Positions 24,601 through 35,368 of a stretch of DNA of 64,000 bases are shown one piece after another. A program made the translations under genes and the position numbers. Origin of the DNA: a virus; the IMG/VR virus record IMGVR_UViG_3300047094_001651, positions 27,865 to 91,864 of that record; one strand, written 5' to 3'. The notes below the pieces were generated by a model. It did no database searches and was not told the DNA's origin. It saw nothing but the letters and a program-made list of their open reading frames with translations. Numbering within the stretch: position 1 is the first letter of the stretch; the number at the start of each line of letters is the position of its first letter.

Positions 24601-27600
24601 TTGCATGAATATTATAAGTATGCTTATAAAATACAGCTTTAAATCCTGAAGTTCTATATGCAATACTTCCACTAATACGTCTATCACCTTCTCTATTACT
24701 TGAGATGTTAGATGCGGCTGTATTTTGAGGATCGCCAACAACAATTTCGACTGCATTCCAGTTAGTTGCAGCTTGTCCACTTACAGCAGGCTTTGAAATA
24801 TCTCTATATGGAATAGTAACAGTCTGACCAATTGAAAGTTTTTCAAAGTCAGCGAGTAATCCTTGTGCATCAGTAGTAGAACTAATTGATATTTTAGCAA
24901 GTTTATTAGCTACAATTCCAGTAGGAGTTACATATGTAGATGATCCACCATAAGTAATACCTTCAATGTTATTTCCAGATCCTGTAGCATTGAATCTCTT
25001 AATTCCATAACAAGTTACATCTACTGGATCTGCTAATGTAAGTGTAGTAGGAATAACACTATCAACGGTAACAGTAGCATCAGAAGAATTGTTTGGATCT
25101 AGACCTTCCCAGTCACGAATGTAATGTGGCCAGTACTTGGTCATGCTTCTTGTTAGACGAAGCTCATATCCCTTAGGATCTGATGAATTTCCGGCCTTTG
25201 TGAAGTCACATGTTTCACGATTACCAATTACAATTCTTCCTGTTGCAGGCCAATAATCTAGGATATTGTCATAATCAAAGACATCAAATCTTGTATTGCT
25301 TGGATATGTTGGAGAATACTCAGAATCTTCTAACATCACTACAATATCTGCTCTAATATCAGAGGTGTTAGTTTCATTGATATATTTGTATACACCTATG
25401 TATGGACTGTTAGTTGTAGGATTATTAACAGCGATCTTGTAATAAATGTTATTATATAAAATATATCCACCAGGCTTAAATATAGACTTAGATTTTAGTA
25501 TCTGAGATTTTAGATTTGAAGCAATAGTTGGATTTTCTACACTATTTACAATAAAGCAATTGTTAGGAAGAATGACTTTAAATTCACCATTTTCAAATAG
25601 TTCAAGTAATTCTTCATTGTAATTATCTCTAACTGTCATTGTAAATGTATTAGAGATTTTTGTAGCTCCACTATAAATTTCAAATACATCATTCTTGAGA
25701 TGTCCACTACCAATAGAAATGATATCTAGGCTGGTTAATTTTCCACTGCTATTTGTAGACAATACAACTTTACCAGATGTTGCAGAAGGTCTTGTGACAT
25801 TTCTCAATTCATAAATTGTGGATCTGCTAGCATTTGCTACTGTAAATGTAGAATCAATATTAGAGATTGCTAAGTTAGCTGGCTCAGAGTATCTAATAAC
25901 GTTATCATCTTGGGAAAGAATTAATCTTGAGTTAGTTCCTACAATAGTCTTTTGATAACGTGAAGTTGCAGTTGCAACATAGTTATATCTAATTGAACTT
26001 AGATAGTTAACATTAATATCAATCTTTGTTGAATTAACTTTAGATAGTGCAGAGAAAGATCCGGAATATGTAATTTTTACAAACTTATAATCTCCTGATT
26101 GTCCAGCTCCAGCTCTAGTTACAGCTCCAGTACTAGAATTGATAAAGAATGTATCCCCAGTGGTAATAACTTTAGTTGCTGTTGCGTAAGTAGTTTCAAT
26201 GTTATCAAATTTAACAAATTTACTTGCATTCCTACCAACGAAGATATTTCTAATAATATCTTCACCTGCTTCATTGTTTGCATAGAAGAATGATAATGTC
26301 TTAGGTTCTAATTGTGCATATGAAACTACAGATGTAGGCATTGACAATTGAGAACTAGAAGTGATGGTTGTAGTGCCATCATTCCATCTTAATAATACAG
26401 CAGAACTATTTCCAGATGCAGTAGGAATATGATTTCCAGTTGGAGTTCCGTTTGGAGCATCATAATAAATTTTATTAGGAGTTTGATATCTTTCATTCAA
26501 TGCAACTTTTGTCAGTAATCCTCCTTTAGGAATTTCACTTTCTCCAGTCCAAGGAACTACACCCTGAGAAGACTTATTAAATCTTCTAATAGCTTGTAGT
26601 GTATTAATTGGGAATGTTCTAGCATCACCATCGGATAATCTACCATATGGATCCTTAGATGGCTCTAGGTAAATATTTGATTGTGGATTATATTCTGATA
26701 GAGTTCTAAATTCTTCATCTTGTGGAGAAGTAGCAATTGCATATGCAGGTAAATCTCCACCCATTTGAGTAAATTCATTCTGATCTTCCATCTGGAACAT
26801 CTCAATAGAGTGCCCAGCAATGAAGCTACCTCCAACTCTAGATGAATTGCCACTAAACAATCCAGTCCAATCAAGAGATAGATTTCCTCTAAATCTAGTT
26901 CCATTTAGGGTTAGTTTAGAACCTCTACACTTGATCAGTCCTCCACGATATCCTCCACCAAATGTATTTGCAGCTTCAGAAGCAGGAGATTGAGCACCAA
27001 TTGTAACCCCAGTTAGGTTTAATGTGAACCCAGATCCTGGAATTGCATTTACGGTAATTAGGCTGCTCTGATAGTTACCATTGACAGGGAATCCTGCAGA
27101 TGGGAATCTTCTTCTGAGTGCTCTATATGCATATGGCCAAGATAGAAATATCTTTTTACCTCTAGCAGTTAGTGCATCATCATCTACATTTGCTCCAGGA
27201 CCAGTTGTTCTCTTTCTAACATAATCTAGATATGGAGATGATCCACCACCTGTAGTATCTGGAGTAGTAGCAATTGCAGATAGAAGATTTTGCTTTGCAA
27301 CAACTTTAAAGTCGTCAGCAGATAGTTGGTTATCTGATAATGATACAGTTCTTCCTGTAGGAGAAAGAATAAATCCTCTACCATCATTAATCTGAATTCT
27401 AAATGAACCATTAATGGTAGTTTGTTGAGTACTGTTAAGTCTATACGCCATAACTGAAGTAATAGCTCCAGTGCTAACATTAATAGTTGCATACAACGCA
27501 ACATTAGATGAAGTTCCTCCATTAGATACTAAAGATGCAAATAGCCTATCATTGTAACTTCTAGTATTTGTGAGGCTTCCTGCAGAATTCAATGCAGTAT

Positions 27601-30600
27601 TAATTGCACTTTGAATATCATTACTTCCAATTGTAAACTCAGCATTAGCAGCAATAGTAATATTATTAAAGTTTATAGTTGGCTGTACAAATCCTTTACC
27701 AATACCACCACCAAATTGCAGAGTGGTGTTATCATAGTTTGCAAACTGAGTTAGAATAGTCTTAGAAATTCCAGCATTCTCAATAAATGAATCAATAGAT
27801 GTAGCTGCGTTTGGATTTGATGCATTTCCTGCAGGGATAGCGCCAAATTCTCTAGGAGCAATATCAAGAACAAGATATCTAGTTTCAGTGAAACCATTTC
27901 GTCTCAATGGAAGAGCTTTCTTTCTGTTTGTAGCAATAGCAACATCTTCAGCTGCACCATAATTAGTTGTAGTTGAAGTTGGTGTTGTTTTTAATTGAAT
28001 TAATTGAGTTGGATATTCTGAGAATGAACCAGCACCATATGGATAAGGTTGAATGGAATTATCAACTTCATAGTTTGGATTTCTATCAATTATAAGTGAA
28101 ATGTATCCTTCTTCAGAACCACGTATGATACCATAAATTTCAGGAATATCATACTTAGTAATCTCATCACCAAAAATATTAAACTGTGTAAATGATACAA
28201 ATGATTGAGCAGGGATGCTTGTGGTAATGTTATCAGTTAATGTAATTACATTTCCTACAATAGTCTCTACTCTTGTTCCAACTGGAATTAAATTGTTGCC
28301 AGCAGAATCTAAAGCTACAATTTTGTCCCCTGTTAAAATTGATTCAACATTGTCTAATGTAATTGTTTTAGTTCCACTAGCTCCACCAGAAACTACTGTT
28401 TTAATAATTGCTGACTGATAACCACCTTCATGCATGAATCCTTTTGGAAGGAACTGCCTTCTAGTTTCAAGTGCCCAGTTGTATGCAAGTGTGGTAAATT
28501 CTGCTCCATCTTCATTGAGGAAGACTAGTTTTCTCTTTCCAGATGTATATCCTTCTAGATCTAAATCTTCTACGGGATTAGTATAACTTGCATTATTGCC
28601 ATTATTGCCACCTGCAGTGCGATATACTGAAATTAATACCTGAATTTCTTCTGTATTGAGACCAGCGTTCTTTCTTCTGACACTTAGAACTTTAGTAGAC
28701 TTGGATAGATTTTCAACAGTAGCTTCATCTGATAGTTTAATTACTTTACCATTCTCTGCCAACCAATACATGGTTGTACCTGGAATGATATATTTTCTCA
28801 TGCGGTCAAATTGTTCCGCAGTAAAGTCACTTTGCTTCAGTACTACTACTAAATAACGACTATTTGAAATAGTAGCAGAGTTTAATTCATAATAATTTGC
28901 ATTATCTGCAATATCATTTACAATATCTATACTATTGACACTTGGTACTAGTAAAGCGTTTACTCCAGTTCCAGTAGAAACATTTGCAATCACTTCAATT
29001 GCACCGTCAACTCCAGTGCTGTTGATGGTATTCAATGATGGAGTTGATTTAATTTTTCCTTTAATATAATATGCTCTTCTTACTACTCTTCTGGCATTTT
29101 GAAGAACCGGATTGGAGGTATAAATGGAGTCAGGAATTTCACTCTTGGTAATCGCTTCATTTAATCCAAGGAAATGTACATTATTAACATTAAATGAGCC
29201 ATTTGCACCAAGTCCTCCACTCACATTTACATACATTGCATCATTTCCAAATCCCCATTGTGTGTAAAACTCGGGAGAGCGATAAAGATAAATGCTATCT
29301 CCTCTTCGGACAGTATCTTCTAGGTATCCACCCATTCTACCTGCAGATGTACGAGTACGCTCTTTACCAGCAAATACACTGCTATTTGCAACTCCAGTAC
29401 CATTAATTTTAACAGAGCATGGGAACTGAGTTCCATCTAGTTTGTAATAACCAGGCTTCATAAGAAGTTCTAGTTCATCAGCAGAAGTAAATCCAGAGTT
29501 TTCTGCCCACTGCTTTGCCTGGGAGAATGAGAATAGAGGGCTAAATTTCTTAACTGCTCTTCTTTCTTGAATATTAACACCAAGAGCTTTAGAGCTATAT
29601 GGATTAGGTAAATTCTTATCAAACCAATCTTGATCAAGAGTTACTGCAACTGGAAGAGATTTTTGTGGGCTAGTGTACAGAATTGCATCTTCAATATTAA
29701 CTTCCTCTACTACACCCTTTGTTGGATCTAGAGGTGGAATGAATGGAGATTCGGCTGCCCATCTATCAGAAGAATAGACCTGAGTACTACATCCAAAGAA
29801 GAATACATTTTTAGATGCAATTCCTGGATAATTATTTTCGTAGTCAGTTGTAAATTGGGCGCTAGTTCCAGCAGTATTAGTTCCTTCTCCAACGTTTTTA
29901 GTTAGTTTAAATGTTGCAACATTAGTTCCACTATTGTGTCCAGTTTTGTAATATGCAAATGTAGCAATTTTATATGTTCCTCCTTTAGGAGCTTCTCTTA
30001 ATGAAATGCAACCTCTATTTGGCCATTGTTGATATTCATCTGCAGTCATAGTAACCTGCAGATCTTTATATGTTGAAGTATTTAATACGTTAATATCATT
30101 ATTGTTGGTGAAGTTACTTGCAAGTTTTGCGGTTAGATATTTAATATCTCCCTCAGATGCATCTGTTCCAAAATTTCCACCAGTAGCAATGATAGATGGA
30201 TAGTTTTTAATTATGGAAGTATAAGTTCCATTGCCACAATAACTTCTTAGATATGTAGGTAATGCAATTCCATTTTGATAATTTGAAATTACAGCTGTAT
30301 TATCAGTATAATCAATTTCTTGATATTGAAGTGGGATATTAATAACAGGATTGAAGTAAATTTTATTTCCCGATCCATCAACATAAAAATCGGTAACAGT
30401 TAGACCGATTAAATTCATTTCGATATCAATTTTACCATAAGAAGGAATACCAGAACTTTCAGTGAATGCTAGTTTAATTACTGAACTAGTTGACCAAGTA
30501 ACATCATTTACTACAGTATTTGTAAATGTAATTGCATCAGCTACTTTCTTTCCATTTACTGATTTATATGAATCGACAGAGTTTTGTAGATATGGTTGAA

Positions 30601-33600
30601 CATAAACTCTGTTGTTATCAAGTGTAACTGCTTGAGCAGAAATGAGTTGCCTCTTTACTCTCCATGCATCAAGGTACTTAGGAGAAACATATAGTTTATC
30701 GTTAGTATCAGTTGAAATAAAACCAGTTTTTTCAGGTTTAGCAGCTTTTACGAAACCATATGCATTAGTATTACCTTCTGGGAAGAATGCAGAATTATTA
30801 ATTTCAGCTCTGTCAATGAATAGTCTTTCTCCAATGATCAAGTTATTGATATTTGCTTTGTCGCTAACGGTTAGCTTTGCAATGTTGAAGAAGTTGGATA
30901 GTTCTTTCAATGCACTCTGATTTGCATTTGCCCCAGAGCCATCAGCAGTATCGGTAACATTGACAACTGCATTTGAGATACGGTTTTCAATATTGTCAAT
31001 ATCTAGATAATTAGATTCTGATGATTTGCGAAGCTTTGGTACGTTTAGTGTTACTGTAGAAGTACCACCAGCTTGAATGATTTGGTTTCCAATATAGAAA
31101 TCACCAGCAGAGTTTGTACCAGATGATGCAATAAATCCACCAGAATTTTCATAGCCCTGAGCAATAAACTGCTCATAGATTTTAAGAACTCTTGTTTGTA
31201 GATTTGGGAAGCCAGTTGAATAGTTACCAGAACCAAGACCAATATATTCCCAAGTGTGTGAAGATGCACGGAGAATAGAAGGTCTATAAAGTGGTAATAA
31301 TGGAGCATAAGTCAGTCCAGTTTGATTGGCATCACTACTAGCTTGTATAGTATTGGAATTTACAACATAGCCAGGAGAAGTAACGATAATTCTTCTATCC
31401 GCAGCATCCAAGTTAACACCAAAATTATTATACTCTGTAATTTTTGATGCTTCGGTAACTATTGATCCTGCAGGACCTCTACCAAATCTAATTGAACTAG
31501 AATATACATTAAAAGAAGTTGAACTTGAAGTATACCCCAATGCAGACTGAGAAGTTCTAGAATCCCATGGTGCAACTGGGGCAATGAATACTCTACCAGA
31601 GTTATCTGGGCCACCACCTGTAGTGGCCATAGTATTAGAAGATGTGATATATCTTAGATCTAGTGCTTGAACTAATCTATGAACAGATTCTGCAGTAACT
31701 GAATATAAAGATGGAATATCTTTAAATGGAGTAGTAGAATCAGTTGTTCTAAAACTCTTAAAGTTTGGAACAGAGATATCTTTAATTCTATTTCCCTGGC
31801 CAATATTTTCAAGTAATACACGAGAATCTGCTTGTGGGAAATTCCAAACTCTTCTAGTATCATAATCTGGACCTTCTTCATTTACAGAAGGATATAGATA
31901 ATTTATATTTGTGAATAGTTTAGTATCTTTATCAAAGTTATTAACTTCTTCAATAAATGTAGAACTAAATGATGTTGTAGTAGTTCCAGTTCCAGGAGCA
32001 TCAATTCCAGTAGGTCTCCTTTCGATGGTAGACGGTGAATTTGCGGAAGAATCAGCAAACTTATTTACGTCACATCTAATAACAGTTAGATAATATACAC
32101 CATCTCTAACATCTTTTTCCCAAGAAGTAACTTCTTGAACATCCCATACCATAAATCTATAGTCTGAGTATGGAATTCCATCTTCACCATTACCTGCTCT
32201 AGTTCCTTTGATAATAAATCTTTTCTCTGGTGCCTTTGGAATTGCATTACTACTTAAGTATTTTGGAATAGTATATTCAAGCTTCCATAATAGTTCTGAA
32301 GGTGCAGATGTTCTAGTATCTAAGTATTTTTTAATTGTTAAAGTTGATGGGAATCCAGTCTTATATCTTAAAAGTTTTCTAGTTACTTCTTCAAGTGCAG
32401 TTGTAGCTGAACCATCACCAGGATTAAATTTAGTTACAAAATCAAATGATTTTTCTTCATTGAATGAAAAGATAAAATCAGTTAGGAATTTTCTAGTATC
32501 TGCATCAGTATAATCTAGTTTTAAATATACTCCATTATTATCCCAGAAATATCCAACTCTTTCTGCATTCTTTGTTGTTGGAACATTATTAACTTTTGGA
32601 TTATCTTCATCTGGAATATCAGTTGGATCGAATATCTTTACCTTTGCTCTAAATTTACTAGGTTCACCACCAGTAGAACTTTCTAATTCTAAGTTAATAT
32701 ACCTAGATGATTCTGGAGAAATTCCAGTAACTTGATAATAATCACGGAAAAGTGAGTATTGATTTGAAGTTCCATAACTTAGGAATCGTTTTGTTACTTT
32801 ATTGCCGGTAACTTTATCTGTACTAGTAACAATTAATTCTGGAATACTATCTTCATTAGTTGCACCAGTTTCAAGATATAGACTAAAATATTTTGAGTTA
32901 GTGAAACCTGCAAGAGCACTTAATACTGCTGGAGTTAATTCTTCACTTGTTGCGAATGTACTTGGACCCCAAGTTGGACCAGCATTAATATTATAGAAAC
33001 TTACATCATTGAGAGTTGGTGAGATTCCTTTAGGTGGAACTACTGCAGTGATTCTACCTTGTGATGCTGGAGCAAAGGAATTAAACTGGGAACCTTTTGC
33101 ACGAAGTGAAATCTGACCAAAGTTAGAGTTGGAGTTGGTGATAGACATATCACCACCAGTTTCTGCAAGGAATTGATCAGCATATCCAACTGCGAACACA
33201 GAAACTACCTGAATGAATCCACCATTGGATGCTTTGATGTGGAAGTGTCTGCATTCTGGCTTATATTCTGCGTCTGGATCTGCAAATACTGGAGGTTTTG
33301 CAGTAGTAGATTCATCATCATCATTATATAATGTGGTTGTGTTTGGAGATGGAGTTACGTTAGTATCTCCTTGTAAATCTTTAGGTTGAATGAATACACT
33401 TCTATCTTTTTGTAGAGAAATACCAGTGAACTGTGCAACAACCATGGACTTGAAGCTGTTTTCTGCAACCTTACTGCCATCAGTATGCATACCGCACATA
33501 CCAAAGACAGAACGTAGTGAACAGTTAAAAATGTATGGTGAGCAAGAATTAACAGTATCAATAGTGCTATTCTTACTTCCATCACCAACGATAGTATATT

Positions 33601-35323
33601 CTTCTGGTCTTACTTGAGATGTATCTGGTCTTCCCTGCCATGCATCAATTTTTTTATAGTACTGATCTAGTTCACCATCAGTTGTTCTTTGATCCGCATA
33701 TGTAAATGCAACAACTCTATGGTGAGAATATTTTGAATCAGTGGTAGTGCTGAATGTTGGAATTCCATTTGAATCAAATGAAGCTCCATTATAAATTGGC
33801 TTTGATGATGTTGCAACAGCATCCTTGAAGGTCATCTGCCAGAAGTAGCAACCACCAGTTACCTTAAAGATTGAGGTTTGATTAAATACTCCTTGAGTTT
33901 TTCTGAGCTTTACAGTTGCAGTTCCGCCACCAACAAGAGTTACTGTAACTGCTTCTCTAGTGTAATCATCTGGATTGTTGAGAATTCCAGTAGCAATAGC
34001 ACCTAAAGTTGCTACAGCATTAACTACAGCAGAACAATCTCCATCGGAAACATATCCATTTCCTGCAGAGAATGTAGTTCTGTTGATAGTTTTGCCAGAA
34101 GTAATTTCTGAATATGTAATGCTACTATCATTATAAGATTTTGTAATAAATCTCATAATGCTAATCGCATGATTAAATGCGGCTACTGTAGCTGCAACTT
34201 CTTGAGATAAATCACTATCACCAGACTTCAAGAATTGTGTTCTGTAGCCATTACCATCAATATAATATTCTGCATTATTGAAGGTATTCTCGTTGCCACC
34301 TTGCCTTAAATCTTTAACAATAGCATCAATAAAATAGCCAATATCACGAATACATAGATTCTTTTGAGCATCATTTAAACCATTATATCCAGCTTGATTT
34401 CCTTGAAGATATAATTTAGTTTGCTCTTGAATATAACCACGATTCTTTTCAACCATATTTGCACCATCATACATGGTATGGTACAGAATATATCCATCAC
34501 TGGTTATGCTTCCATCAATTGAAAATGGTGAAGGAACATACTTAGGTCTGATAACAGTTTTTCTGAGATCATAACCAACAATTGAAGTACCTCTAGGTAC
34601 AATAACGCCACCATTTCTTGGGTTAAATCTAAATGGCTCTGCATCAATTGCAACAGCAGTTCCTGCAGATAGCGGGTTGGTAGTAATATCATATCCAGGT
34701 CTGTTGTCAATTTCATATTGACCAGGCAGAACCATAATGGTAAATGCCTCAAACTTATCATTGCTTAGAACTACTGTACCAGTTCCATTTCCTTGTGCGG
34801 TAGCAATGAAAGATACACCAGCAGTATTAGACGATGCACCAATAGAAACAAAATCAGTATTGCCTGCGTTTACAATAGTATATGCTTTACCAACTTCTAA
34901 TGTACTTACGGAAATCGCAGTTGGGTTTGGTTTATAACTTCTCTTTGCTGCCTCTAGTAATGCTCTTTCAATAGTTTTGAATGGTCTATTTAAATTACCA
35001 CCATCATTATCTTCTAGGTCGGTAGCATTTTTGTCAGACTGGTTTACATAAAGAGTGATATTCTCTGCATTCTCAAAGTCTGGGTTTGTTCCACCTAGAA
35101 TAGTTCCATTCCCTGCAATGATTTTACCATCAGGTTTAAAGGTCAATCGTGTTTGACCATCTGTAGAAATAGCTAATTCATTATTTGCTGGGCTGTAAAT
35201 ACCAGTTCCAGTATTACCTACACCTTCAAATCCAATAGCTGGAGCTGTTGGGCTATTATTTTGATCAAACTTTATTACAACGCCTTCCGCAATACCACCA
35301 GATGTAATTCTAGTTAGAGCCAT
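21617..35323 (-). CDS. Giant virion structural protein (4568 residues)
   Basis: One uninterrupted frame covers 13.7 kb. The N-terminus (MALTRITSGGIAEGVVIKFD, GNTGTGIYSPANNELAISTD) is the attachment type found on phage fibre proteins. It is followed by repeated beta-rich modules, including a pectate-lyase-like opening (LYVNQSDKNATDLEDNDGGN). No transmembrane segment, peptidase or hydrolase motif stands out. Cyanomyoviruses are known to carry single structural ORFs above 4000 residues. A long tail fibre or baseplate-surrounding filament is likely. It has its own late promoter at 35356-35363. An intact frame of this length implies strong selection for the full product. Confidence 0.8.
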   Translation of the reverse strand: MALTRITSGGIAEGVVIKFDQNNSPTAPAIGFEGVGNTGTGIYSPANNELAISTDGQTRLTFKPDGKIIAGNGTILGGTNPDFENAENITLYVNQSDKNATDLEDNDGGNLNRPFKTIERALLEAAKRSYKPNPTAISVSTLEVGKAYTIVNAGNTDFVSIGASSNTAGVSFIATAQGNGTGTVVLSNDKFEAFTIMVLPGQYEIDNRPGYDITTNPLSAGTAVAIDAEPFRFNPRNGGVIVPRGTSIVGYDLRKTVIRPKYVPSPFSIDGSITSDGYILYHTMYDGANMVEKNRGYIQEQTKLYLQGNQAGYNGLNDAQKNLCIRDIGYFIDAIVKDLRQGGNENTFNNAEYYIDGNGYRTQFLKSGDSDLSQEVAATVAAFNHAISIMRFITKSYNDSSITYSEITSGKTINRTTFSAGNGYVSDGDCSAVVNAVATLGAIATGILNNPDDYTREAVTVTLVGGGTATVKLRKTQGVFNQTSIFKVTGGCYFWQMTFKDAVATSSKPIYNGASFDSNGIPTFSTTTDSKYSHHRVVAFTYADQRTTDGELDQYYKKIDAWQGRPDTSQVRPEEYTIVGDGSKNSTIDTVNSCSPYIFNCSLRSVFGMCGMHTDGSKVAENSFKSMVVAQFTGISLQKDRSVFIQPKDLQGDTNVTPSPNTTTLYNDDDESTTAKPPVFADPDAEYKPECRHFHIKASNGGFIQVVSVFAVGYADQFLAETGGDMSITNSNSNFGQISLRAKGSQFNSFAPASQGRITAVVPPKGISPTLNDVSFYNINAGPTWGPSTFATSEELTPAVLSALAGFTNSKYFSLYLETGATNEDSIPELIVTSTDKVTGNKVTKRFLSYGTSNQYSLFRDYYQVTGISPESSRYINLELESSTGGEPSKFRAKVKIFDPTDIPDEDNPKVNNVPTTKNAERVGYFWDNNGVYLKLDYTDADTRKFLTDFIFSFNEEKSFDFVTKFNPGDGSATTALEEVTRKLLRYKTGFPSTLTIKKYLDTRTSAPSELLWKLEYTIPKYLSSNAIPKAPEKRFIIKGTRAGNGEDGIPYSDYRFMVWDVQEVTSWEKDVRDGVYYLTVIRCDVNKFADSSANSPSTIERRPTGIDAPGTGTTTTSFSSTFIEEVNNFDKDTKLFTNINYLYPSVNEEGPDYDTRRVWNFPQADSRVLLENIGQGNRIKDISVPNFKSFRTTDSTTPFKDIPSLYSVTAESVHRLVQALDLRYITSSNTMATTGGGPDNSGRVFIAPVAPWDSRTSQSALGYTSSSTSFNVYSSSIRFGRGPAGSIVTEASKITEYNNFGVNLDAADRRIIVTSPGYVVNSNTIQASSDANQTGLTYAPLLPLYRPSILRASSHTWEYIGLGSGNYSTGFPNLQTRVLKIYEQFIAQGYENSGGFIASSGTNSAGDFYIGNQIIQAGGTSTVTLNVPKLRKSSESNYLDIDNIENRISNAVVNVTDTADGSGANANQSALKELSNFFNIAKLTVSDKANINNLIIGERLFIDRAEINNSAFFPEGNTNAYGFVKAAKPEKTGFISTDTNDKLYVSPKYLDAWRVKRQLISAQAVTLDNNRVYVQPYLQNSVDSYKSVNGKKVADAITFTNTVVNDVTWSTSSVIKLAFTESSGIPSYGKIDIEMNLIGLTVTDFYVDGSGNKIYFNPVINIPLQYQEIDYTDNTAVISNYQNGIALPTYLRSYCGNGTYTSIIKNYPSIIATGGNFGTDASEGDIKYLTAKLASNFTNNNDINVLNTSTYKDLQVTMTADEYQQWPNRGCISLREAPKGGTYKIATFAYYKTGHNSGTNVATFKLTKNVGEGTNTAGTSAQFTTDYENNYPGIASKNVFFFGCSTQVYSSDRWAAESPFIPPLDPTKGVVEEVNIEDAILYTSPQKSLPVAVTLDQDWFDKNLPNPYSSKALGVNIQERRAVKKFSPLFSFSQAKQWAENSGFTSADELELLMKPGYYKLDGTQFPCSVKINGTGVANSSVFAGKERTRTSAGRMGGYLEDTVRRGDSIYLYRSPEFYTQWGFGNDAMYVNVSGGLGANGSFNVNNVHFLGLNEAITKSEIPDSIYTSNPVLQNARRVVRRAYYIKGKIKSTPSLNTINSTGVDGAIEVIANVSTGTGVNALLVPSVNSIDIVNDIADNANYYELNSATISNSRYLVVVLKQSDFTAEQFDRMRKYIIPGTTMYWLAENGKVIKLSDEATVENLSKSTKVLSVRRKNAGLNTEEIQVLISVYRTAGGNNGNNASYTNPVEDLDLEGYTSGKRKLVFLNEDGAEFTTLAYNWALETRRQFLPKGFMHEGGYQSAIIKTVVSGGASGTKTITLDNVESILTGDKIVALDSAGNNLIPVGTRVETIVGNVITLTDNITTSIPAQSFVSFTQFNIFGDEITKYDIPEIYGIIRGSEEGYISLIIDRNPNYEVDNSIQPYPYGAGSFSEYPTQLIQLKTTPTSTTTNYGAAEDVAIATNRKKALPLRRNGFTETRYLVLDIAPREFGAIPAGNASNPNAATSIDSFIENAGISKTILTQFANYDNTTLQFGGGIGKGFVQPTINFNNITIAANAEFTIGSNDIQSAINTALNSAGSLTNTRSYNDRLFASLVSNGGTSSNVALYATINVSTGAITSVMAYRLNSTQQTTINGSFRIQINDGRGFILSPTGRTVSLSDNQLSADDFKVVAKQNLLSAIATTPDTTGGGSSPYLDYVRKRTTGPGANVDDDALTARGKKIFLSWPYAYRALRRRFPSAGFPVNGNYQSSLITVNAIPGSGFTLNLTGVTIGAQSPASEAANTFGGGYRGGLIKCRGSKLTLNGTRFRGNLSLDWTGLFSGNSSRVGGSFIAGHSIEMFQMEDQNEFTQMGGDLPAYAIATSPQDEEFRTLSEYNPQSNIYLEPSKDPYGRLSDGDARTFPINTLQAIRRFNKSSQGVVPWTGESEIPKGGLLTKVALNERYQTPNKIYYDAPNGTPTGNHIPTASGNSSAVLLRWNDGTTTITSSSQLSMPTSVVSYAQLEPKTLSFFYANNEAGEDIIRNIFVGRNASKFVKFDNIETTYATATKVITTGDTFFINSSTGAVTRAGAGQSGDYKFVKITYSGSFSALSKVNSTKIDINVNYLSSIRYNYVATATSRYQKTIVGTNSRLILSQDDNVIRYSEPANLAISNIDSTFTVANASRSTIYELRNVTRPSATSGKVVLSTNSSGKLTSLDIISIGSGHLKNDVFEIYSGATKISNTFTMTVRDNYNEELLELFENGEFKVILPNNCFIVNSVENPTIASNLKSQILKSKSIFKPGGYILYNNIYYKIAVNNPTTNSPYIGVYKYINETNTSDIRADIVVMLEDSEYSPTYPSNTRFDVFDYDNILDYWPATGRIVIGNRETCDFTKAGNSSDPKGYELRLTRSMTKYWPHYIRDWEGLDPNNSSDATVTVDSVIPTTLTLADPVDVTCYGIKRFNATGSGNNIEGITYGGSSTYVTPTGIVANKLAKISISSTTDAQGLLADFEKLSIGQTVTIPYRDISKPAVSGQAATNWNAVEIVVGDPQNTAASNISSNREGDRRISGSIAYRTSGFKAVFYKHTYNIHATNTQDTSIYQYINPLVSANLSSARDSSVEQLHPGGFRRWGYLGAISGLNANAGQKALTISSAFVRSMQRISSAATFVATFDAIDTPNDPYERLMTVSAQPSFGAITKGQPLYLNSNYTNLIGYVVGMDGDVRSLDDGTYEDSINLSGNGGIGTYRVLLVENPPALTGNVTVYGQKNSTDWLYYAPNNCCWINNVDYKVVNSDNTTTVYLNNNLVDPDGGRNPGDNPPGDGSASTLSIAAGSNIVFYYSGYYDNSIILTLDKPLTKAIPEGTKFNIAPTPDYGYNNDYGHPGKGQNNSFLFKSRILDLEKDGTNGKINVYLADPFPTANWNRDSSGALLADGSTTSSPVKTYGMMYINHGGWTYPKTGGSAFRANNIKLANANASDSVFCTEIYLPNRSGRVRAGDLLSYTWEDIYRIQATTDLTCTITTSTASKEITLSSTSDAKFAQQIILPGYIIYSSSGVELGTVSSVDATKIYLVENSKAAVTTNASWRYTSTGRTYTYSSQIFTVDPPSTTSSNEYFGYSRCTIIANNAHILHNGYRDSHKPNWYTIQDVFVSHRLGNFTFDGPIARKFVYSDTGVKLTFGEYKIWYERYQNYINANENSTGQAMSGRQGWVGNFGLSASGQRTIGIQLNGASSLQRGRQYNSSIWLTAVPVHAKWENASYSPYMLQCNVGSTIESNYAPTTLTNYDGVGSFTFSALNHTTLSTGSIYASHNTGDYASYGGESYDTKQYQFISTNTRLRYSLQNGTVSDTGSVAGGSSSRLAEQLAINNVINYKPSLSTTFARQNQSLSISITSGSSTITGTNVALTLLPGDVVYADQSPSPSSFVGVVRSKGANDNEVIISQAYTGTTITNDTAWSYISPRVMHSTTAGAGAVAGQSLVFSGDSETGVTPTNVGTLGYNVIGNNKPGFNRYNIRFNVDRRVYNQSTLINTFNNLKPVESFDVANRVIDIKFGDLSTYVSPLFNVEVTRFNPKTHVETSISVVGDPLHI

Positions 35324-35355
35324 ATGATTACCTAGAGGGGCTTTAAAACTAGATT

Positions 35356-35363
35356 TATTTATA
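35356..35363 (-). promoter_or_regulatory. Late promoter box for the giant structural gene
   Basis: Minus-strand TATAAATA, identical to the T4 late consensus, lies 33 bases upstream of the start at 35323 and just beyond the stop of speD. Confidence 0.7.
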
Positions 35364-35368
35364 CACGT

